Assembly (NCBI GenBank): GCA_033026295.1
Contig: CM065173.1
Span: 5,890,001 to 5,954,000, forward strand
Origin: Channa striata
Lineage: Eukaryota; Chordata; Actinopteri; Anabantiformes; Channidae
Reading direction: 5' to 3'
Length of the DNA stretch: 64,000 nt
Under the pieces are notes generated by a model. The model saw only the letters and a list, made by a program, of their open reading frames with translations. It was not told where the DNA came from and did no database searches. This document shows positions 47,601 to 59,100 of the stretch, in pieces (the stretch's first letter is position 1; every line of letters starts with the position of its first letter). A program made the translations under genes and the position numbers.

Positions 47601-50600
47601 TTAGTTACAGTGATCAATTCTTTCTTAGTATTATTTATAAGTAGTAGTAGTTTGTAAATGGTTTTACAACATTTTATCCATTAAAACTAATTGTTAACAT
47701 TGTTGATTTTGCAGATGTGGCACAAAGCAAATCAGAGTATAACAGGTAAAAGAAATCAACAGAGCGGAAGCTTCCTAAATTACCTGGAAACTGGGGCCTA
47801 AGTGCAGAGAAAGCTGGACTGGCATCACAGATCATATTTGCGACTCCCGGTTTCTGCAGCAGAAGCTTAAGAGAATCACTCGAAGGCAGCGAACAACAGT
47901 CCACAGCTTAGTCAGGGGTTAGTGTTACAGCTTAAGCACCACTGGGTTTAATACTCACGGAGGCTTCGGTTGGAAATCCTCTGTAAGCTGAGCAGTGACT
48001 TTTTAGTGCATCACAACTTGGACCAGAATCCATTATTTTACATACTAACCATCAGCCTGTCGGAAATGTTCAACAGCACCTTCCCCTAATTTAACACCTC
48101 TTTTTCTTTGCCGACCATAATCCTCGGAATCATCTGATAAAACATGCATCGCCATTAAAGAGGCTTTCAGCAGCTTCGGCTCACAGGTGAAAAACAAAAG
48201 CGGCACTGGTGGATTATTACAGGATTTATGGGCACGTCATTTTCCCTGTGAAGCCCTGAATCCTGAGGAGTCACTGAACCAGAACTGTTTCTGACAGGAG
48301 ACAGAGGTCTGAAGGACAAAGTGTGTCTCCGCAGCTCTCAAGTTAGGTTTACTGGTCACGAACAGCAATAATTTATGATGTAAAACAAAACACTTTTAAT
48401 AAGCAGTTTAGGGATTTTAACAAAGAAATAATGCCAGAATATACACATTTACACATTTGGAAGCAAGATTTTTATGGGTTTTGAGCAGTTGCTGCTGTTG
48501 TTTAACAGCTTATAAATCAAACCAATGAAAGAAGAAAGAAAAGTTACATGACACACAAAGCTCTGGTGATTCCCTGTGATGATGCCAGCTGCTGTTGTCC
48601 TGAGTACGAGTAGAGTGAGACCAGGCCTATAAATAGCGGACTGTGACCTGCTCTCTTGCGTCGCGTCTGACCCACGGAGCTGCAGCTGAACCGCTGTGCA
48701 GCCGAGCAGACGACGATGCCTGGTGGCATGTGAACTGAGCCCAGAGAGACGGGTTTAAATGAGGATCGGAGGGAAAGTAATTCCTGTCCCGGCTCTCTCC
48801 TCAGCCGAACCCTGAGCCTCTCCGACCCTCACCACGGTGTGAGGCCTCTCACAGGTCACTCGGTTAAAGGTGCGATGCGGCTAATAAACGATGTCTTTTG
48901 GTTTGAAAAAGATCTGGGCCTTTCCAGGTGTCTGATTAATGGAATATTCACAGTGGAAATGGACAAACCCTGAATGTATTTCAGCATTCACATAATTATT
49001 ACAGTAAGTTAAATTTTATGGCCTAATATATTGATCCGACCTAATGTCAGACGATGATAAATACAGCTTGACACATTTTACCTGCAGTTCTGGTGTAAAA
49101 TGACTCCTCCAGCATCACTGGAAGATGCTTGTTGTCTGCAATGGATTGAAGCAAAACCGTTACTTTGGTTTCGGGTGAGTACTGATGCACTCAGTCTGGA
49201 GAAAAGTAGTTTCTAACCACTTGGAATTCTTGAGGCCAACAGTCAGTGGTTTTACACTGTAATATGAGATTTCCTTACGAGTTCATAACACATCAGCCCA
49301 ATTGTGCATCATTCAGGACTGAACAATACGATAGAGGCTCATGAGTCGAACGATTAGTTGATTAGTGGCTTTCGTGTTCCCTCTTTAAATGAACTGCAGT
49401 CCAGCTTTATTGACAACAAAGGCTAAATCGGCTCAGCTCCCACTGTCACTGCTGCTGACGGAAATCTTTCACATTTTCTTTTATTACAAAAACAAATTCA
49501 GAACTGTCCGTTCCACGAGTCCTGTTTCAGGTAGAGGCCTGAGTAAAGTGCAGACCTGTAAAAACAGGTCTGTATTTTTCTTCTAAAATATGGATGTTAA
49601 AGTTAGTTAACCCCCCCGTGGTGGGAAGATGAGATCGAGATGAGACCGGGCTGCAGCTGTAGGTCCATATATTGGAGTGAGTGTCCTCTAAAAGCCTCCC
49701 AATGCATCAACACACCAAACTCAGTTAAAACCAGCTGGTCTTGTGGTCTCTCTGTTGTCTCTGTGTGTGTTTGTGGACTAATTGCGTTCAGCGTTCGGGA
49801 AAAAGCGGCGTTAGTCATGGAGCCTGTGAGCAAACAGCCCTTCACCTAAGACCCATGTGGGAGAACCAGGGTGAAATGTGACGGGCTCGTTGGGCCCGAA
49901 GGCCTCGCTGACACAGATACAGGATTAGTTGTGGTTCTGATTGTCATGGTGACTGTGCTGGAAAAAGATCTGTAACCTCAGCTTTACTTAACCAGCTAGT
50001 TCCTCCTTTTTGAAGGCTTTTGAACGCTGTCCTTGAGCTGTAAGCTGCGAATTTCAGCGGGCAATTTTAACTACGTTCAGATAAGTCGCAGTAAAAACAG
50101 TCAGCTTGGTGCTGGATGCTGGTTTTGACCTGCCGTGTTTAAAAGTCAACACACGGAAGAAGGAAACCACATAGGACAGTCGTTCCAAATGGGTCTTTCA
50201 GTGTCGATTGCAGGGTTTCAGTCTACGGTCGAATAGTTTTTCATGTGCGCTCTGGATAAAAGCAGGGAGCGACGTTTCACAGCAGTCTGCATGTGAAGGA
50301 AGGACCGGCAGCCCGTCACTAACTGTAATGTGCCAGTGTGTGTGTTTGAGATAAGTCGGTGTCATAAAACCTGCTCTGCACTGGCCGTGCTGAGTGTTGA
50401 GAAGTGATTATGCCAACATCCCGACTCAGTTATGCTTTGATTGTATTTGTAGACATCACAGAAAAAGAAATATGAGATTTCAGGGTTTGTGACGGTCCCT
50501 GTCCGGTCTGCATGTGTGTGTCTATGAAGCCGGCAGGCTGGAAACACCAGGACCTATTAATATTCCATTTACATACATCCAAAAATAAACTACTGACTAA

Positions 50601-53080
50601 CATCATCCTTGTTTTGATTATTTATTTTTTGTCATAGCTTGAGTGACATTATGACAGCAGTAATGTCTGTACTCAAAATCTGACATCAGAGAAACAACAC
50701 ATTTAATAATGTTTTATGGATATTTGTCTCTTTGCCTGCACACATATATTGAATGAATGAGAGATACCGTTTGTTACCATGGTCATTGATTCATTAATTA
50801 CGGAGGTATTTTCTTGGCCGTTGTACTTTAAAACCCACGTTGAAGACAAATGCGTGTTTTTGTGTGTATTTAAGAAGCTGTCATTTAACTTTTGCGTCTG
50901 ATGAGGAGATGATGAGCCCCTGTTAATCAGGCTCATTTTGATCAGATCAGACAAATGTCGGTTTGTTCCGGAAATAAGAGCGAAACAGGATGAAGGGCTG
51001 TAGATGGGACAGGAGCTGCTGATCGATCTGAGCCTGAAATAGTAAGACATGACAGTGACACAGAAACACATGCTGCCATGTAGATCCAACGGAAGAACCA
51101 ATGACAGGCAGGCTACAAACACAAGGCTTCGACTGGTCACTGCCAACACATTTTCACTTCAATATCTGCACAAGGCGGCTAAAGTGAAGCACAGTTGAGC
51201 TCTGGTTTTTTTTAAAAATCTCCTTTTTCCGTCATATATAAACACCACAATCAAAACTGCTGCTGCAAACCTGTTGTTAACAACAGAAGTAACAGGAGAC
51301 GGGCTGTGTTCACCGCATTACTCTGTATTGGCCTCCAAGCTGCTAATAAATTATTTTTTAAAAGCCAGACAACATGTGTCCAAGTGGTTCGAAAGCAGGA
51401 ACACTCCTCTCTGCCCTCAGCTGTGTGAGGGAGCCATATAATCAGATTTGGGACGTGTACACCGGCCAGGAAGGACTCTGTTAATGGACCACAGGAACAT
51501 TAGTGGGAGCTTCCTGCTGGGCGAAACACAATCCAGCCTCAGCAGCCCGAAGGAGTCCAGATCTGACTGTGTCACCACAATGAAACAGAAAAATCAATGA
51601 AACAAAGTGACTAAATAATGGGTGGTGATTCTGTTTAATATCGTGTCTTGTGTTCCTTCATTCATAAGATGAGGCATCAACATGCAGACAAAAGATATGA
51701 GAGTAAATACAGGAGCTGACTTAGGGAGATGGAAAACGTGTAGGAAAGGAAAAAGGCTGAGTGGATATTTATTGTGACATGGTGGCAAACTTACTTCATC
51801 AATTTGAGTTTCTCCTCTCAGTCTACATTTTCCCAGAGTCTCCATATCTGGGTCATTTTAAAATAACTGAGGACTAGCTGAGCTCTGGTGACAAGCTCGA
51901 CAGCTGTGAGCCTCTAACAACGTCAGGCTTACTTCCTTTTTTTTAGGAGTTAGTGGTTTTTCACTAGAAAACACCGTGTTTGTGCAAAATAGGTTCAAGC
52001 TCCATGTAAATCCCAATTCTGCCTTAAGGAACCGTTTTAAACACAGGATAAGAGTGAATGCAAACGACCAGCTTACACTGCTGCCACGCAAATGACAACA
52101 AAAATGCAGTTATGGAGATAATTCTTGAGTTTTGTATTTAGATTTTATGGTCAGCACCAAGAAGCCAAGCACTATTTTAGTGTGTCATGCCCAAACGTCA
52201 GTTTATTTGTTTGGACTCCAACTTCCTGTGTTGTTGATACATTTACATTTTGGCCTTTTGCACTTGTCATTTTAATATAATATTTTTTTGTGTGTGTTGC
52301 TTAGAGTATACGAAACAATTTTACAGACCTATTTCTGTTTCTTATAACCAGCGAACTATGATTTATCATATGGTCTTCAGCAATTTATTGCTCTCTCTTC
52401 AATCCCAGAAGGGAAATTGCTCATTACTGCAAATTTGTCAAAAAACCAAACCCAACGCACCAAATCTCCTGTAATATAGATCCCAGCATTTTCTATTAAT
52501 GTTTTGGGGTTTTACTTCTTTTGTAACAAATTTTAGCGAATATTATTAGAGGTGGGTTGACGCCTATATACGCATCATGCATCAATTGTTGCAAGCAGGT
52601 CTCCAAATGAGACAACAAATTGCTAAGCTTGCTATTTACAGAAAAAGCAACGTATTTGTGTAAATACAACATCAAAACGTTGATCCGTTGTTGCATCTCA
52701 ACAAGTATGTTTGTTTAAAGGGACGATGACTAAATAAAATAATTACAAAAGATGATAAATGAATTTAAATTTGACATTTTTAATAAATTAGTTGGTTCCA
52801 TTTATTGAAAAATGACTTAGAGACTTAAACAGCTTAATGGAAAAAAATCTATACATTAATCCAAAAATAATCATGAGGTACAGCCCTAAATAAATTTATT
52901 TTTTACCTTTACAATTTAGTGCTGTTTTTCACGTGTGTGTGTGTTTGTGTGTGTGTGTGTGCGCGTGCTTGTGTTCCCCTCAGTGTCTCAGATGGTGATT
53001 GAGGAGGTGAGCGTTCTGCAGACTCAGTTGGAGATTGAGAAGTCATGCCGGGAGAATGCAGAAGCCCTGGCCACAAAGGT

Positions 53081-53127
<47 letters not shown>

Positions 53128-56100
53128 AGAAATCAATGCTATACAATTAGCATGATCAGGGTCCAGCTGGCATTTGCAGGAGAATGGAGTGAAGAGTTGA
53201 GTCAGGATGACACAGAGGCAGTTTGACTGATGCAGCAAAAACAGTTTGCTGCTCTTTGACTTCAGTATTGTTGTAAATACAACACGCATGTAATTTATCT
53301 TTGCTCATACATATAACAAACAAACAAAAACATTTGGCCTGGCCTATAGATTTTGGGTTTATACAACATATTTTGTCATAATAGTTTCAATCATGTTGTC
53401 GCTGACCCTTTCGAACCTTTGGCCTCCAGCTGAACTGTGAGAACAGGAAGTTGAAGTACCTGAGCATGTCGTCCCGGCCGTGTTTGGACGAGCTGCTTCC
53501 CAGCATCTCCGACTGCATCGCACTGGAGGCGGAGGCAGACACAGATGCTGCAGACAGCAGCTCGGACACCTTCGCACAGTACCAGCAACAGGTCAAAGGT
53601 AACCCGTGCAAATACGCTCATTTTAAAATAACATGATAGTTTAGTGTCAGAGCAGCTCACGTTCATCTCTGTGATTTGGCAGAGCTGAGGGAGACGGTGA
53701 ACAGCTTGTTGGAGGAGAAGAAGAATTTCGTCTGTCAGATTCATGACCAGGAGAGACAGGATAGAGGAGCTCACTGTACAGGTGAGGACAGAGACGTGTG
53801 GACATAAAGTCTTAGTGCTGATTCTAAAGGTGTCGTGAAAAAAAAAGCACATGTCTTGATGTTATTCAGTGCAGGGTTTTATGGACAACAAGCTACAGTA
53901 GGAAAGGGAATTTAAAAACTTTTTTGTTGAATTTTATTCTCTGTTTGCAGTCAGAGAAAGACCAGGCTGAGATAAAGGAGCTTCGGGAAAGTGTTGAGCA
54001 GCAAAGCAAAACCATCAAGAGGTTTAACAGAGGTGAGTCACAACACAGCAGAAACACAGTGAGAAGGCACCTGCAAAGCAGCCTTCGATATACACACTTC
54101 AACTAATCACACACACACAGGACATCCTCCTCTCTGCACACACACTCATCAGATGTTTGATCCGTAAAACCTAGTTGCTGGTTAGTTAGATGAGGAAATG
54201 TAATTTAACGTTAAATAAAAATTACAGATCTAAAAGTCTGAGCATCTTCCAGTGCCACAGAGGTGGCTCATTACACTAATGGCTGTGATTCATGTGACCT
54301 TTATTGGAGCATAAAAGACAAAATAAGACCTGATGTAATAGGGCAAGTCACAAAGACTGTGGCACAGCGGTCGACCAAGGGGAAACATAATCAGTGGAAA
54401 CACTGAATTTGTCTCTTGGTAATGAAACTATTACTATTTCTTGGGAAATAATAAATTGGAAAAAATTATGCATTTTTTTTATCTAGTTACAGTAAGATTG
54501 TTTGGGAACCGTTGCTCTTTGCTTAAATGTGATCAGGATGAACCTAAAGTTATTGCAAAGTGCAATATGAAAAATATGAAAAAGCTACTTGAGAAAGTTT
54601 GTGCATATTGTCAGTAACATGCACAGAAACAAATCACCTGTCACTGCAAGTAGAGTGTTAATGAAGCTGATGGAATAAAAACTGGCATCACTTCTGTGTT
54701 GACGTGTTTGTCTGCAGTCTCCACGATGGCAGCTCAGGAGTACGAGGGGATGAAGGAGCAGCTGGATTTGGAGCAGAGCCTGAGAGTCAAGGCAGAGACT
54801 TATGCTCATGAGGTGAAGAAACATGAATGACACACGCTGAAACACTTTCCAAGAGGAGGAGAGAATGTCCAAGTGCACAACTAGTGTTCATGTGTTCAGT
54901 TGAAGGTGGAATGGAAGCTGAAGTAGTTTTACGGAGACACAGCAACGTGATCCACTGGGTTTTGTTCTTGTGTTCGATTTGTCACTTGCTGCTTCACATA
55001 TGACACTGGATTTGTTATAGCAACCCAGAATTAATATCAGTATTTATAACTGCACATTCAAGCTCAACGTGTATATTTCTCCATCAAACCGTTTGGTTTG
55101 TTTTGCAGCATCATTTGGAGGCAGAAATTATAGTTTTAAATATTTTGATTATATTATAATAATATTAATTTCTTATCTTGAAGAGTTAATTTTAGATGTT
55201 ACTTTAAAAACTAAGTCACACTTATTTTTTCCATTATTCTTTATATGTTTTCTTTTGCTTGGGGAAAAGCTGCCACAGCTTTCGGGAAATATAAAGCTGT
55301 CCAGTATGAAGATAAAACAAATGGCTTTCTATGAATGAAAAACTGCTGCGTGACAAACAGTGACGTGCGCTGATGGTGTGTGTTAATAACTTTGTGCCTG
55401 ATTAATGAAATGTTGTTTACTGACCTGAAAAGTGACAAGCCTGCAGGATTAAAACAGGCTGTGTGTGACGGACTCGCCAGTAAAAATGTCGAAGTGACTT
55501 TTCCACCCTCCATCTCTCTCCTGTTTCTCTGTCGACCTTCTTCCTTCTCCCTTTCCACCTCGTTCCTCACTCCTCCTCCTCCGTCTCCTGCAGATGCTGG
55601 TGAAGCAGAAGGAGGCCAACAGGCAGAGCATGCTGCTGCTGCAGAGTGCTGAGCCCAGCGTTCAGCTGCTGAAAGCCCTGGAGGATGTTGCTGCCATCAC
55701 CAAAACCCTGGAAGAGGAGCGTCTGCAGCATCAGCAGAGGGTAAACCCTGAAAACCTGTGCACCTTCAGTTTGTTGTCAGGAAGATGCTGTTGCTCCGTG
55801 CAGAGGTGACGCCAAGCCTGATTAACAGACTGAGTCATCATTAGTTTATTTTAGCCAGCTCTCAAGGGAACAACAGGTCTGAGATCCAAGTCCAGTTTTT
55901 AATGAATTTACCTGGTTTAAACCTTTTTTTAACTTAAATTGTAATGGCTCACACATTAATTCACACACTGAACTGCCTTTAAAGGCGTCTTCACCAGTTT
56001 TCTTTCTTTCAATGGCTTTAGTTTCGGGTGAAACTGTACATTCATGCTTTTAAACTGTCCTCCTACCTTCCAAGCGTAATAAATACTCCTTTCATATGAA

Positions 56101-59100
56101 CCCGGAGAGGTTTTTCCTTATTAGGAGTTCAGATGATGTCACCTGGAGGAGCTCTGGAAAAGCAGGTTGACCATCATTACAAGCTCCATAGTGTGAGCAA
56201 CAAGATGACAAAATTTGAACTCAAGGTTCCTCCAAGTGATGTCATCTGGAGGAATTTTTCAGCTGGAAGTAAAGATATATTTTAAGATAGGGAAGTCAAG
56301 AGGAAAGTTTAATGGCATTTACTTACATGTACAACCCAAAATACCCAAGTTTAAAATCAGTGAAGGCGTCCTTTAATTATCTTGCCATTTAGTGAATCAT
56401 CACACTGTGTGTGTGTGTGTGTAGGTGCAGAGTCTGGAGGCCCAGCTGGAGCAGAGCTGTGTGAAGAAGCAGCTGGAGGTGCTGCAAAGGCAGCTGGAGC
56501 TGTTGGAGGTGGAGAAGAAGGAGGTGGAGGGACAGCTCGAACAGGCAGAGACCAAGAACAAGGAGCTGGAGAACAGAGGTGGGTGGAGGTGGAGTCACAC
56601 ACACGTTCTGCACACACAGACAATACACTCAAAAGCATGGAAACGGCAGAATCCTGATGGATAGGAAATACACGCACTTAAAAAATAAATGTCTTTCTAA
56701 AACATATTTTGGTCATTTGATTTTAACTGCAATTGTTTTTTTTTTTTATTTTTCTTAAGTTCGCATGATGACAAGCAAATACTTAGTTTGATTGGCTTTA
56801 ACCTAACTAACACATTTAAAGTCAGGGAGGTCATTTATGAAACAACTGAGAATATTACTTATATCATCATGTGGATCGTCAACTTACAAGCTGACCATCT
56901 GTGAGACATTTTAAAAGAAACGAAAAACATCAGGGTTGTTGGCAGAGCAGTAAACCTTAACACAACACAGGCTTGTGATGTGCAGGATGCTCGGACAGTT
57001 TCACACCCCGATGTTGCACACGTTGTGTGACATTTTGTGTGATTAAGCTGCAGCAAATCAGACTGAATTACTCACAATGCGCCTCATTCCTATAATTTAC
57101 CTATTAATCTTTGAGAGTTTTTGCAATTTGTCCAAATCTTTCATATAATGCAAGTAAATTATAAAATAAAGGTGGATTTTATTTTACATTTTTGAAGAAA
57201 TCCAAAATTTCCAAAGACACAAAATTTGTCCTGTTCATTTTTCCCCAGAGTATCTAGAGTTTCACCTAATTCCACATGTACATTACAATGAATTCATTTT
57301 AATACCTTTACTCATTCACAGAAACCCACCACGCGTGTTTTAAAGCTTTTCCCTGTGGCCTCTAACATCAGCAGCTGTGTGCTGATTTGTGCACTGACAG
57401 TTTCGCAGACCGTTGACCCATCTGCGGCAGGAAGCAGGCAAACATGCAGAATTTCTCCCAGCATGCAAAACAGCATCTGTCTGTTCCTTCTTAAAATGGG
57501 TCACATGGAGTCAGGGGCCAAAATGAAGTAACAGAAACAAATGGATCTGTGGTTGTAGTAACAGCAGTGCTGCTATAACAGATGTAAGTAGTGTAAACTG
57601 TTTCCACTCCTTTCTTTCCACAGTCCACGAGCTCCAGGAGAATAAGATCACCATGGTGACCGCCACAGCACCCCCACCCCCTGAACCTGGTGTGGCACCG
57701 CCTCCAGCCCCTCCTCCACAGCCGCCTCCTCCCCCGCCACCGCCCCCGCCACCTCCTCCTCCACCTCCCCCCTCGAGATGCAACCCCCTCAGGTGAGGAT
57801 CAGCTTCTGTGCTTGTGCCTTCACAGATGTTAAAGAAAAAGCTTTATTAACTGTCTTCCAGATCAGGGTTGCCCCATCAACTGCATTCTGCATCACATAC
57901 TCATAAACAATATATTCACTGTATTCATCTAGTTATTCAAAAAAAAACTCAAACCAGTTTCTGCCACCAAGTACTGGGACAAGATGCCAGTACAGTAACT
58001 GAAACCGATGTTTGTCAAATTCTTCAAGCTGTTACTGTTTGTCTCTGTCTCTGTCCCAGCTCTCTGATTGCCATCATGAGGAAGTCGTCCAAAGGCTCTA
58101 AAGCCTCTGCGAAGGTGGAGCAGCCTCCAGGTGGGTCACACCATTTACTGTACTCAGTTTAAAGAAATGTCAGGTCGACGATCTAATCTGGTTCATTTGG
58201 CCGTGCGTTCTACATGAGCATTCACACATCGTGACCAAGTGTCTCGTCTCTCCCTCTCTGTAGCTGCTGAGGGCGTGGACGATGTGAAGGTGAAGGCGGT
58301 GAACGAGATGATGGAGAGAATCAAACATGGTGTTGTCCTGCGGCCCGTCAAGAGTCAGGAAACCAAGGTGAGGACGAGAGTTGGAGAGGAAAAGTAAATT
58401 TAAATCAACTTATTTCTACTTTTTCTATATTTTGGTATTTTCCGACTCAAGACAAAGACAAAGGATCCCATATAAGGAATCCAAAAGTCACAGTGGGCTT
58501 TATTTTTACAGTGCGGAAAAAAATTAATTACATCAGACTTAAAAGTGTCGTTATGCTTTCACCATATCTCAGATATATTTGCATATACGTGTTTGTCAGG
58601 ACGATAAGCAACAAGAGCCACAAAACACCTGCTGGTTATAATGTTGTGGCTCATCCCTGTATGTTTGCGGCCATTCAGAAGCACATGAGACTCAGTGGAT
58701 GTGGAGAATAATTCATCACACATGCTGATCCCAAAACAAAGAATGCACTGCACAGCACAGTGTTTGTGATCAGGGGCCTTCACACTGCTCACTTAGAGTG
58801 TGTAACGCAGAGGAGGTTCCACGTAATGCTGCCATCAGCAATATAATTACTACAAAGGCACAAACTGAATTGCAGTTCAATAATTAACAACCCGTCCCTT
58901 CATTCCACATCAATTTTGACGACATGCAAAAGCACTGAGAAGATCAAGGGTCAAAGGTCACTGCCCCCTGACAGCAGAGGAAATAAAATACTCCTGTGGG
59001 CTTTGAATCAATCTCCTCTTCAAAACATGTAAAAGCAGGAGGACAGACCCCCCCTCGGTAACGTTAAGCTTTACTCTCTCTCCTCTTGCTGTAACATCCA

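Larger units (their letters stand above)
41440..52983 (+). other. Large shootin intron (11.5 kb)
   Basis: No supported exon of another gene lies within. Contents are a SINE at 43474-43645, a GT run at 44576-44603, a dispersed repeat at 45590-45712, and a GC-richer segment at 48590-48850 with a TATAAATAG sequence. Long minus-strand frames such as 50703-51149 show no family resemblance and are not annotated. Confidence 0.75.

Noticed and set aside
50703..51149. 148-codon minus-strand open frame with a hydrophobic start
   Set aside because: It lies inside a large intron of the shootin gene, with no recognisable domain and no promoter or homology. Length alone is not evidence in 64 kb read in six frames.
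57511..57783. Glycine-rich minus-strand frame
   Set aside because: It is the complement of the polyproline codons of shootin exon I.
57624..57792. Polyproline exon first considered as a formin FH1 domain (DIAPH1 lies near PCDH12 in mammals)
   Set aside because: No FH2 domain follows, and the flanking exons match shootin in order and content.
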